From an uncultured Cyclobacteriaceae bacterium (GTDB lineage: Bacteria > Bacteroidota > Bacteroidia > Cytophagales > Cyclobacteriaceae), in assembly GCA_905479015.1 (NCBI GenBank), contig CAJQKV010000035.1, positions 62,001 to 126,000 of the forward strand: a stretch of DNA of 64,000 nt, written 5' to 3'. The first letter of the stretch is position 1; every line of letters starts with the position of its first letter. The notes under the pieces were generated by a model that searched no databases, was not told the DNA's origin, and saw nothing but the letters and a program-made list of their open reading frames with translations. The position numbers were made by a program, and so were the translations under genes. Below, one piece after another: positions 54,264-63,290 of the stretch.

Positions 54264-55595
54264 ATGGGATTAAATTCAATGGGAAGTTTTATCAAACTGA
54301 GTATTGCGTGTATTAGTTTATTTTTTACCGCGTTGGCTTACGGTCAGTGGGGGCCGAGTTATACGCCGGTAAGGGTCATCGTATCTGCAGACCATTCTGA
54401 TTGGAATTATCGACTAGGAGAATCGGTAATATTTAGTGTATCAGTTTATAAAAATGGAAATCCAATCGAGGCTAAGGTACAATACGAAATTATGCCAGAA
54501 AAGATGGATCCTATTGATGCGGGTATTCTCTATCTTGAAAACGGGAGGGCACAACTTAAGCCCCAGCAGATGAAGACACCAGGTTATCTTAGATGTAAGG
54601 TTACCGTTGATTCCGAGGGAAAATTTTATGAAGGCATGGCTACCGTGGCTTTTGCAAATGATCAAATAATGCCTACAACTACGATGCCTGATGATTTTGA
54701 GAAATTCTGGGAGCAAACGCTTTTGCAAAACAAGGATATACCGCTTAATGCTAAAATGACCAAGATCGAAGCATTGAGTGATGAAAAATTGGATGTCTAT
54801 CAGGTTAAGTTTCAAAATTTTAGACTGGGAAGCTATATTTATGGTGTGTTGTCGGTCCCCAGAGGGGGTAAAAAATTTCCCGCATTGATCAAGGTCCCAG
54901 GAGCAGGGGTTTGGCCTCACTTTATGATTCAAGATGCGGATGCACTTAAGGGATTGATTGTTTTGGACATTCGAATTCATGGAATCCCTATGGTTATGAA
55001 TGATCACAATGAGATCTATGGAGAATTATGGAATGCAGCTTTGAATGATTATTGGGCATTTAATTTGGACAATAAAGAGCTGTATTATTACCGAAGGGTC
55101 TATGCGGGGTGTGTAAAGGCGATTGATTTTATCTATAGCTTACCACAATTTGATCAGGAACATTTAGGTGTCAGTGGAGGCAGTCAAGGAGGTGCGTTGG
55201 CCATTGTCACAGCGGCATTGGACGAACGAGTGGATTATTTAGTTTCCTACTATCCTGCGCTTTGCGACTTAACAGGATATCTCAATGGCCGGGCGGGAGG
55301 ATGGCCTCATTTATTTGACAAAAATAATTCCCCATTTCACGCTAAGGAAGATAAAATTGAGACTTCTAAGTATTATGATGTCGTAAATTTTGCGAGAATA
55401 TTAAAAGTACCAGGCTATTATTGTTGGGGGTATAATGATCAAAGTTGCCCTCCTACCTCTATTCAAAGCATGTATAATGTAATCAAGGCACCTAAGGAAT
55501 TGGGTATTATGAAGGATGCTGGGCATTACATTTACCCTGAACAAAAAGCGGTAACCGACGAATGGATATTTCAAAACTTGAGTGGTATAAAATAA
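54264..55595 (+). CDS. CE7-like acetyl esterase (AXE1 family)
   Basis: A 443-residue exported esterase. Signal peptide SLFFTALAYG, an N-terminal Ig-like beta-domain (about 35-140) and a C-terminal alpha/beta hydrolase. The nucleophile is the Ser of VSGGSQGGALA, the acid probably the Asp of WGYNDQSCPPTS, and the base the His of AGHYIYPEQ. The CE7 RGQG motif after the oxyanion strand is replaced by DIRIHG. Probably removes O-acetyl groups from the glycan. An ATG at 54279 would start closer to the signal peptide. There is an 88-base gap before it, the largest in the operon, and a 34-base overlap with the next gene. Confidence 0.8.
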   Translation: MGLNSMGSFIKLSIACISLFFTALAYGQWGPSYTPVRVIVSADHSDWNYRLGESVIFSVSVYKNGNPIEAKVQYEIMPEKMDPIDAGILYLENGRAQLKPQQMKTPGYLRCKVTVDSEGKFYEGMATVAFANDQIMPTTTMPDDFEKFWEQTLLQNKDIPLNAKMTKIEALSDEKLDVYQVKFQNFRLGSYIYGVLSVPRGGKKFPALIKVPGAGVWPHFMIQDADALKGLIVLDIRIHGIPMVMNDHNEIYGELWNAALNDYWAFNLDNKELYYYRRVYAGCVKAIDFIYSLPQFDQEHLGVSGGSQGGALAIVTAALDERVDYLVSYYPALCDLTGYLNGRAGGWPHLFDKNNSPFHAKEDKIETSKYYDVVNFARILKVPGYYCWGYNDQSCPPTSIQSMYNVIKAPKELGIMKDAGHYIYPEQKAVTDEWIFQNLSGIK

Positions 55596-58500
55596 TACTT
55601 TTGTTGAGTAGTTTTTGGTTTCATGATTGTTCTCAAAAACAGCAGCCTATTCATGCGCTTTCAAGTCATCATACGGGCGTGTTATTTAATAATCAAATTG
55701 ATCTGGATACGGACTTTTCGATTATCGATTACATGTATTTTTTTAATGGGGCAGGTACGGCCTTGGGTGACTTTAATAACGATGGTCTCGAAGATTTGTT
55801 TTTTACGGGTAACAGAGTGTCAAATGCACTTTATCAAAATACGGGAAATTTTAAGTTTCAAGACGTGACCAAAGAGGCAGGGTTAAGCACGAGTTCATGG
55901 TGTACGGGAGCATTAGTTGAAGATTTTAATCAAGATGGATGGTTGGATCTATATCTATCTGTCGCAGGAGAAAAAAATACTGAAATGCGAAAGAATCTGC
56001 TCTATATAAATAATAAGGACATGACTTTTACCGAATCGGCCGCTCTATATGGTCTTGATTTTGAGGATTATTCTACCCATGCGGCTGTATTGGATTATGA
56101 CTTGGATGGTGATTTGGATGTATATTTATTGAATCATACCAATCAATTTAATGACGTAAATGACCCCATTCCAAGAAAACTAGATGGTAGCGCTGCCAAT
56201 ACAGATCGATTGTTAAGATGTGACTGGATAGATTCTTTGGATCATCCAGTATATGTTGATGTCTCAACACAGGCGGGAATTGAAGTAGAGGGTTTTGGAT
56301 TAGGCGTTGGTGTTTCCGATTTTAATCTTGATGGATGGCCAGATTTGTACATTTCTAATGATTTTATATCCAATGATATTCTCTATATGAATCAGGGAAA
56401 TGGAACCTTTGTCAATGAAATTAATAAGGCCCTGAAGCATCAATCTTTTAATGGCATGGGTAATGATGTGGCAGATTTTAACAACGATGAATTGCCAGAT
56501 ATTCTAGTGGCCGATATGTTGCCCAAAACTAGAAAATCCAGGGTGATGATGGCAAATAATTTGAATACTTATTTGCAATCTGCTGCAGCTTCCATGGGTT
56601 ATGAATTACAATATCCTAGAAACACGTTACAGCTCAATCAGGGAGCTGCCGACCGCGGGAGCACCTTTAGTGAATTGGGGCAATTTGCTGGAATAAGCAG
56701 TACGGATTGGAGTTGGGCCCCTTTGTTTGTCGATTTGAATTTGGATGGTTTTAAGGATGTTTTTATTAGCAATGGCTACTTGAAGGATATTACCAATCAA
56801 GATTTTATAGCCTATCGAAAAAATCGAATAACCTTCAGCTCGCAAAAAAAGATTGACAGTCTTTATCTCGCCCTAATGAAGGAGCTATCAGCGGTGGAGG
56901 TTAATAATCTGATTTTTTGGAATCAGAAGGATTCAACTTTTCAAGAATCTGGAATAGAGACTTTTGTAGGAGTTTCTTCGGGCGCTGCCTATGGAGACCT
57001 CGATTTGGATGGAGATCTTGATTTGGTGACCAATAATTCCAATGCAAAAGCAAGTATTTTTGAAAATCGTATTTCCGGAAATTCAATCAGTATAAAATTG
57101 AAAGGTCCCGAATACAATCATAGAGGGATAGGGAGTGTAATTACTGCTTACGTTGATACACAAGTCCAGAAATTTGAATATTACCTCAGTAGAGGTTATA
57201 TGTCAACAGTAGGGGAAACCATGATCATTGGGTTGGGTGCGGGTAAGCTTGCAGATTCCTTGCGGGTGGATTGGTATGATAACACCACCTCATGGCAGTA
57301 TGGGTTGCAATCGGGGAGAATCTATGAGATCAGGCATGATGAAAGTATGCCTAGAAAAAGAGACTTAGAGGAGGAAGATCTTCTTTTTGTAGAAGCTCAA
57401 CCCATCAGGGTAGCACATCAAGAATTAGATTACAATGATTTTGATAGCCATCCCTTGCTTCCTTGGAAATATTCCAATACGGGACCTGGGCTAGCCATGT
57501 CTAGTAGAGATGATTTTGGTCGTATACTTTTTTATATGACCGGGTCACAAGGATTCAACGGTAATTTTTTTGATTTTTTTGGAAGAAATGATGAAAGCGT
57601 CAGAGCAAGGGCTTTTGTAGAAGAAACAGATGCTATTTTTTTTGATTGCGATAATGATGGAGATGAGGATCTTTATGTCCTCTCTGGTGGGATCGAGAAT
57701 TTGAATAGAGAAGGAGCTTATCAAGATGAACTCTTAATTAATGATAACGGAACTTTCACAAGTTCTACGGATCGCATCGAACAAACTAAAGATCCAGGCT
57801 CCAAAATTTTGACCATTGATTTTGATCGGGATGGAGATCTTGATTTGTTCAGAACAGGTCAAACTGATGTAAAGGCCTACGGCAGGCCAACAAATAGTTG
57901 GCTTTATCGTAATGATAAAGGTATTTTTAGTTCAGTAGTAGGTCCTAATTTTGATGACTTGAAATCTTTGGGCATGGTGACCGATGTGGAAGTAGTAGAT
58001 ATGAACCATGATGATTGGCCTGATATAGTAGTGGTAGGGGAATGGATGGAAGTCACGATTCTGTATAATAACCTGGGTAAGGGATTTAAGAAAAGGAGTA
58101 TAACGGGATCAAGTGGTATTTGGAGAAGTTTGGCTACGGGCGATTTTGATAATGATGGGGATATTGACTTAGTTGTAGGGAATTTGGGGTTAAATACAGG
58201 ATTGAATGTTTCGCAAGCGTATCCTATGGATCTTCTAGGCTATTGTCTGGGAAGTGATGCTCATTGTCTCGGTATTCCGACTGCTTTTTTCGCATTAGGG
58301 GAGGGCAAGTTCGAGAGTTTCCCCCTTTACGGCAGGTCGATTATGCTAAAAGCATTGAAAAATCTACAAACTGCTTGTCCTTCTTATCAGACCTACGCCC
58401 ATTTCACGACCCAAGATTTGATGGAATTAGAACAGGACAAAATCCTATATCAAACGCAAATTCAAACCTTAAACTCGAGTTATTTTGAAAATAAAGGCTC

Positions 58501-58849
58501 AGGTAATTTCATAACCAAGCCTCTTCCCAAAGCATTTCAATGGTCAAGTGTCGAGGCCCTGCTTGTTTTTGATTTTGATGATGACGGTTATTTAGATCTG
58601 ATGGCGGCCGGCAATAATTCAGGCATGAATGTAGCTATAGGTGATTTGAATGCGTCTAAAGGAATTTTAGCTTTGGGGACCGGAAGAGGTGATTTTAAAA
58701 CCATGTCCACTCATTTATTGGAAAATTTTCTTTCAGGCGAAGTCAGAACCATAAAAAAGGTGATGGTTGGAGAGGTACCCTACTTTCTTGCTGCCTCTAA
58801 TAATGGTAATTTGAATATATTTAAAATTAATCCCTTATATAAATGGTGA
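55562..58849 (+). CDS. FG-GAP/VCBS repeat lipoprotein with ASPIC/UnbV domain
   Basis: A 1095-residue exported protein, CRTAC1-like. The signal region IILLLSSFWFHDCS has a possible acylated Cys. At least a dozen calcium-binding-type repeats of the form D-x-(N/D)-x-D-G-x-x-D occur (for example DFNNDGLEDLFF, DYDLDGDLDVYL, DLNLDGFKDVFI, DFDNDGDIDLVV, DFDDDGYLDLMA), folding as an integrin-like propeller in two sets. Between them an ASPIC/UnbV domain (about 510-595) includes NHRGIGSVI and SRGYMSTVGE. Function unknown; similar lipoproteins occur in many Bacteroidota glycan loci and may bind glycan or protein. It starts 34 bases before the preceding stop and overlaps the next gene by seven. Confidence 0.88.
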   Translation: MDISKLEWYKIILLLSSFWFHDCSQKQQPIHALSSHHTGVLFNNQIDLDTDFSIIDYMYFFNGAGTALGDFNNDGLEDLFFTGNRVSNALYQNTGNFKFQDVTKEAGLSTSSWCTGALVEDFNQDGWLDLYLSVAGEKNTEMRKNLLYINNKDMTFTESAALYGLDFEDYSTHAAVLDYDLDGDLDVYLLNHTNQFNDVNDPIPRKLDGSAANTDRLLRCDWIDSLDHPVYVDVSTQAGIEVEGFGLGVGVSDFNLDGWPDLYISNDFISNDILYMNQGNGTFVNEINKALKHQSFNGMGNDVADFNNDELPDILVADMLPKTRKSRVMMANNLNTYLQSAAASMGYELQYPRNTLQLNQGAADRGSTFSELGQFAGISSTDWSWAPLFVDLNLDGFKDVFISNGYLKDITNQDFIAYRKNRITFSSQKKIDSLYLALMKELSAVEVNNLIFWNQKDSTFQESGIETFVGVSSGAAYGDLDLDGDLDLVTNNSNAKASIFENRISGNSISIKLKGPEYNHRGIGSVITAYVDTQVQKFEYYLSRGYMSTVGETMIIGLGAGKLADSLRVDWYDNTTSWQYGLQSGRIYEIRHDESMPRKRDLEEEDLLFVEAQPIRVAHQELDYNDFDSHPLLPWKYSNTGPGLAMSSRDDFGRILFYMTGSQGFNGNFFDFFGRNDESVRARAFVEETDAIFFDCDNDGDEDLYVLSGGIENLNREGAYQDELLINDNGTFTSSTDRIEQTKDPGSKILTIDFDRDGDLDLFRTGQTDVKAYGRPTNSWLYRNDKGIFSSVVGPNFDDLKSLGMVTDVEVVDMNHDDWPDIVVVGEWMEVTILYNNLGKGFKKRSITGSSGIWRSLATGDFDNDGDIDLVVGNLGLNTGLNVSQAYPMDLLGYCLGSDAHCLGIPTAFFALGEGKFESFPLYGRSIMLKALKNLQTACPSYQTYAHFTTQDLMELEQDKILYQTQIQTLNSSYFENKGSGNFITKPLPKAFQWSSVEALLVFDFDDDGYLDLMAAGNNSGMNVAIGDLNASKGILALGTGRGDFKTMSTHLLENFLSGEVRTIKKVMVGEVPYFLAASNNGNLNIFKINPLYKW

Positions 58850-60819
58850 AACGATCAGTCATTTTGGTATTTCTATGGGTGCTTTTATCGCCTACTGGCA
58901 CATTTGGGGTCGCGATGCCTAAAATTTTCAGTAATCATATGGTATTACAAAGAGATCAGCCCATAACCCTATGGGGTTGGGGTGATCCTTTGGAGTTAAT
59001 ATCGATCCATTTAGGTCCATTGATGGAGCAAGTTAAGGTAGGTAAAAATGGAAAATGGATACTTGATTTGGCTCCAATGTCAGCGGGTGGACCCTATGTT
59101 TTGATAGTAAAAGGTAGAGAAAGCGAGTTAATTTTTGAGAATATTTTAATTGGGGATCTATGGATTTGCTCCGGACAATCAAATATGGAGTGGACCAATG
59201 ATCAGTTTCACTATCAAGAGACTGACACAACTTTTTTGAAGACCAACATAAGGTTATTTAAAGTATCTATTGATATGGATTATTTACCTCAAGAAGACCT
59301 CAAGGGAGGAACATGGCAATTGTTAGATGAGGAGACTATGGGTAATTTTTCTGCTGTAAGCTATTATTTTGGAAAAAATCTATCGTCCGAAATAGACGTT
59401 CCGATAGGCTTAATTAATGTCAGTTTAGGATCGAGTTCAATTGAGGCATGGATGTCGAATGATGCATTGGTAAAGTTTCCTCAATTTAAAGAGGAGGTGA
59501 ATACAATAGTATCTAATAACAAATCATTTGAGGAGCTCAGGATTGATTTTGAAAAGGGCAAAGAAAAATGGTCCAAAAAACATTATTTGAAGGACATAGG
59601 GCTCGACCTACAGTGGTTTGCAAAAAAATTGGATGACAGTGATTGGCCGGAGATGAAAGTTTCAGGATTTTGGGAAGAATTAGATACCACTTTAGTAGAT
59701 CATGACGGTGCTGTCTGGTTTCGAAAGACTTTTGATCTTCCTGAAGGATATGATCGCCCAAGATTCAGCATCCAATTGAATCAAATAGATGATTATGACG
59801 TGGTCTGGGTTAATGGTAAAAAAATAGGAGAAACGTATGGGCGCCATAATTTTCGAAATTATAGTGTGGAAACCAATCTATTACAGCCAAAGGACAATGT
59901 GATCGCAGTCAGAGTTTTTGATATAGGTGGAAATGGGGGCTTTTCTACCAGCGCTTTTTGGGGTAACCCAATAATTTGGGGAGACTGGAAGTACAAAAAG
60001 GGTACGGCTATTGATGCCGATAACTTTAAAGCTCCGTTGACAGCCAATGCGAGCCCTTTTTCATCCCCAGGGGTTCTATACAATGGCAATATTGCCCCAC
60101 TTACCAAGCTTAAAATAAAAGGGATATTTTGGTATCAAGGGGAAAGTAATGTGGATCGGGCTCATGAATATCAATCTCTTTTCCCTGAAATGATTGTCGA
60201 TTGGAGAGGTCATTTTGGAGATGTTGAGTTGCCTTTTTTATATGTACAACTGCCCAACTATTTGACAGAAGCTTCCGAACCCGTGGATCAATCTTGGTCC
60301 GAAATGCGAATGGCGCAGGACCAGGCATTGAAGTTGTTGCATGTAGGAAGAGTGGTCACCATTGACATCGGAGATGCTGACGACATTCATCCCAAGAATA
60401 AGGTAGAAGTTGGGCGAAGATCAGCAATAGTGGCCTTAAATCTCACCTATGGTAGACACTTTATCTTATCACCTATTTATAAAAGTCATCGCGTTGAGGA
60501 CCATCGTATATTCGTGAGTATCGATCAGGCAGTGGAAGATCTAGTGGTTAGAGACAAATATGGTTACATTCGTGGATTTGCAATTGCCGGTGCGGATCAA
60601 AAATTTTATTGGGCTAAGGCTACTATTTCAAATGGCGAGATAGAGGTATTTTGTGAGGAAGTAGAGAAGCCCGTAGCTATTAGGTATGCATGGTCGTCAA
60701 ATCCTGGGACTTTAAATCTTTTTAATAAAGAGGGGTGGCCATTAGCTCCTTTCAAAACAGATAATTGGAAGGGAATCACAGAGGGCAATAGGTATCACTC
60801 TAAAGATGCTCGATTTTGA
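58843..60819 (+). CDS. Sialate O-acetylesterase-type esterase
   Basis: A 658-residue exported SGNH-type esterase. The signal peptide (VFLWVLLSPTGTFG) precedes the beta-domain with FSNHMVLQRDQPITLWGW, the nucleophile Ser of ICSGQSNMEW (about residue 114), a galactose-binding-like insert (about 240-375, VWFRKTFDLP), GIFWYQGESNVD, and the late DIGDADDIHPKNKVEVG with the catalytic Asp and His. Such enzymes remove O-acetyl groups from sialic acid or other sugars; in this locus deacetylation of mannose residues is more likely than of sialic acid. ATGGTGA overlaps the previous stop by seven bases; its own stop overlaps the next start. Confidence 0.92.
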   Translation: MVKRSVILVFLWVLLSPTGTFGVAMPKIFSNHMVLQRDQPITLWGWGDPLELISIHLGPLMEQVKVGKNGKWILDLAPMSAGGPYVLIVKGRESELIFENILIGDLWICSGQSNMEWTNDQFHYQETDTTFLKTNIRLFKVSIDMDYLPQEDLKGGTWQLLDEETMGNFSAVSYYFGKNLSSEIDVPIGLINVSLGSSSIEAWMSNDALVKFPQFKEEVNTIVSNNKSFEELRIDFEKGKEKWSKKHYLKDIGLDLQWFAKKLDDSDWPEMKVSGFWEELDTTLVDHDGAVWFRKTFDLPEGYDRPRFSIQLNQIDDYDVVWVNGKKIGETYGRHNFRNYSVETNLLQPKDNVIAVRVFDIGGNGGFSTSAFWGNPIIWGDWKYKKGTAIDADNFKAPLTANASPFSSPGVLYNGNIAPLTKLKIKGIFWYQGESNVDRAHEYQSLFPEMIVDWRGHFGDVELPFLYVQLPNYLTEASEPVDQSWSEMRMAQDQALKLLHVGRVVTIDIGDADDIHPKNKVEVGRRSAIVALNLTYGRHFILSPIYKSHRVEDHRIFVSIDQAVEDLVVRDKYGYIRGFAIAGADQKFYWAKATISNGEIEVFCEEVEKPVAIRYAWSSNPGTLNLFNKEGWPLAPFKTDNWKGITEGNRYHSKDARF

Positions 60820-62045
60820 AAAATATCATTATTTTTATTTTTGCTTTTCTCTTAATGTCATGTGAAGATGAGCCACCGATTTTTACCATTTCACAAGATA
60901 AAAATTTAATAGATACGGGTATTTATGATTCGGATTCGGTCAACATTTCGAATCAAGAGGATGTCATAAATGAACTTGAAGATATCCTAGAGGTAGGAAC
61001 GATGTCTACAATGATTCGAGACGAATTAATTCTTGAATCCGTGTCTTGCACCGACATTCTTGTGTCCAGTACATGTTGGGAGGATGTAAAAACCTCAAAA
61101 AATTGTAAATGGGATCAAATCTTTACACGTTATGAAAATGGATGGACAGGTGCCGATGCTACTTATTCCGTGCCTTTACCTGATGGGCGTGTGCTGTGGA
61201 TGTTTGGGGACACATTTATCGGTACAGTAAATGTAGACCGGACTAGGAATCAAACAAAAATGATCAATAATACTTTTGTTTTAACAGGTGAAAATGAATT
61301 CATCACCCTTTTCGGGGGTACTAGGGCTAATCCTAAGGCGTTAATTGTACCCAATGAAACAGATGATTGGTATTGGCCTTTTGATGCTACGATCTATAAT
61401 GGGGAATTACATATGTTACTGGCTCATATGCAACGTGTGGGAGAAGGCATGTGGGGATTTGCCTATAAGCAAGTAGACTTGGCTATTTTTTCTTTACCTG
61501 ATTTAACACTTAAATCGCTTACTATGAAAATACCCTCGCCTGAAATTTCTTATGGGTCGACGTTGATGGAAGATACAGACTACACCTATATCTACGGAAT
61601 AACTACCGTTGGTTATAATAAATATGCCCATGTTGCTCGTGCTCCTGGTGGTGATTTACGTGCAGTTTGGGAATTTTATAACGGGTCAGAATGGGTTTCA
61701 GAACCTTCAACGTATCGAATACATGATGGGGTTTCGGATCAATTCAGTGTTTTTAAAAAGAACGATAAATATTACTTATTAACTCACCAGATTATATTTG
61801 GGAAGGAGATACAGTTATTTGAATCTGATTTCCCAATGGGTCCTTGGCACAGTAAAAAAACAGTATATTGTACACCTGAGACAGATGGTGATGTATTTAC
61901 TTATAATGCATTCGTGCATCCAGAATTATCAACCAATGATGAATTAATTATCTCTTATAATATTAATAGTTTTGATTTTTGGTCTCTTTTTGACAATGCG
62001 GATTTATATCGCCCAAAGTTCATCAAGGTCGAAAATTGGCAATAA
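60816..62045 (+). CDS. DUF5005-like propeller lipoprotein (first of tandem pair)
   Basis: A 409-residue lipoprotein starting with TTG (four-base overlap TTGA with the upstream stop); signal IFAFLLMSC with acylated Cys at about residue 16. After a 60-residue acidic linker the predicted five-bladed propeller begins with YENGWTGADATYSVPLPDG and WMFGDTFIG, and ends in NDELIISYN and DLYRPKFIKVE, as in DUF5005/GH43-like proteins. Cys residues in the linker (SCTD, STCWED, KNCKWD) may form disulphides. The DUF has no assigned reaction. It shares core motifs and ends with the next gene and appears to be its paralogue. Confidence 0.78.
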   Translation: MKNIIIFIFAFLLMSCEDEPPIFTISQDKNLIDTGIYDSDSVNISNQEDVINELEDILEVGTMSTMIRDELILESVSCTDILVSSTCWEDVKTSKNCKWDQIFTRYENGWTGADATYSVPLPDGRVLWMFGDTFIGTVNVDRTRNQTKMINNTFVLTGENEFITLFGGTRANPKALIVPNETDDWYWPFDATIYNGELHMLLAHMQRVGEGMWGFAYKQVDLAIFSLPDLTLKSLTMKIPSPEISYGSTLMEDTDYTYIYGITTVGYNKYAHVARAPGGDLRAVWEFYNGSEWVSEPSTYRIHDGVSDQFSVFKKNDKYYLLTHQIIFGKEIQLFESDFPMGPWHSKKTVYCTPETDGDVFTYNAFVHPELSTNDELIISYNINSFDFWSLFDNADLYRPKFIKVENWQ

Positions 62046-62080
62046 ATGAACCTATTTGATGAGAATTTTTTATTAAAATT

Positions 62081-63286
62081 ATGAGGATTATAGCTATTTC
62101 AGTTCCAAAAAATGGAATAGGATTATTATTTATAATAGGATTATTGAGCGCTTGTGGTCCGCGGTCAAAGGAAATAGTCAAAACGGATTTGAATATTTCC
62201 TACTCCGTCGAATCGGCACCTGAATGGACCCAATTATTTTATAGAAAGGATGGTTGGTTTGGTGCAGATGGAATTTTCACCATTCCTCTTACAGGTAGAG
62301 ATCGGCAGGGTAATTTGGGAAATGATTCTACGTTAATATTCTTTAGTGACACCTATATTGGCAAAGTTGTTGAAAATAAACCTGATCAAAGTTCTGTAAT
62401 GGTAAATAATTCAGTCGCTTATTTGAAAGGAAATCAACCCATAGCGGATAGCCTTGATTTTTTCATTTATCGCAGTTCAACTGGTCAGCCAAGTGCCCTT
62501 TTTGTTCCAAGTAATGAGCATGCTTCCGAGGATGATTTTTTTTGGTTGGGGGATGGTTTCGTCAATCAAGAATTGTCCAATACTCTTTATGTATTTGCTT
62601 ATCATATTGAGCGTACTGGAGAAAATGTATATGATTTTGTTGAACCCAACGTCTCACTTATGGCAATGGGGAATCGATCAAGTCCACCATATGTGGATCA
62701 ACGTCAATTGACTACTCCATTGCATGTCAAAATTGATAGTCTTGGGGAAGGAAATTTGGGTTCGGGTATTCTGGTAAATACCACATGGGCCGGCGCACCA
62801 AATCCGGATGGTTATATATATGTCTATGGCTGTATTGGTGCAAAAAAAAGTTTGGTTGTCGCCCGAGTAAAACCTAAGGACTTCGAAAATTTCAAGGAAT
62901 GGCGTTATTGGAATGGAGAACAATGGGATGTGCGGTCGGAGACTATGCAGCAAGTTGTTGATGCGGCCTCTAATGAACTTAGTGTCACGCCGCTACCAGA
63001 CGGTAGGTTTGTCCTTATTTTTCAGGTATTGGGATTATCTGATAAAATAGGCATGCGGATTGGAGCATCACCCGTGGGGCCTTTTTCCGAAATTCACGAA
63101 ATCTATGAAACACCTGAAATGAAAAATGGACTCTGGTGTTATAACGCAAAAGCACATTTTAATTTGTCCGCCCCCAATGAACTTTTAATCAGTTATAACA
63201 CCATCACTCCAAATTTTTGGATTGATATTAAAGAAGATGCCCATATTTATAGACCTAGGTTCATTAAAATAAAATTTGATCTTTAA
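62081..63286 (+). CDS. DUF5005-like propeller lipoprotein (second of tandem pair)
   Basis: A 401-residue lipoprotein: signal FIIGLLSAC with acylated Cys near residue 25. The propeller starts with YRKDGWFGADGIFTIPL and IFFSDTYIG, where the upstream paralogue has WMFGDTFIG, so the Gly-Asp of that motif is Ser-Asp here. It ends with NELLISYN and IYRPRFIKIKF, matching its neighbour. The pair probably arose by duplication. Reaction unknown; a glycan-active enzyme or binding protein is inferred from fold and place. It is 35 bases after the first copy and four before the sulfatase. Confidence 0.75.
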   Translation: MRIIAISVPKNGIGLLFIIGLLSACGPRSKEIVKTDLNISYSVESAPEWTQLFYRKDGWFGADGIFTIPLTGRDRQGNLGNDSTLIFFSDTYIGKVVENKPDQSSVMVNNSVAYLKGNQPIADSLDFFIYRSSTGQPSALFVPSNEHASEDDFFWLGDGFVNQELSNTLYVFAYHIERTGENVYDFVEPNVSLMAMGNRSSPPYVDQRQLTTPLHVKIDSLGEGNLGSGILVNTTWAGAPNPDGYIYVYGCIGAKKSLVVARVKPKDFENFKEWRYWNGEQWDVRSETMQQVVDAASNELSVTPLPDGRFVLIFQVLGLSDKIGMRIGASPVGPFSEIHEIYETPEMKNGLWCYNAKAHFNLSAPNELLISYNTITPNFWIDIKEDAHIYRPRFIKIKFDL

Positions 63287-63290
63287 CTCA

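Noticed and set aside
54441-55007. A 188-codon antisense frame within the CE7-like esterase gene.
   Set aside because: Same reasons: full overlap with a clear gene, His/Cys/Ile-rich shadow composition, and no promoter.
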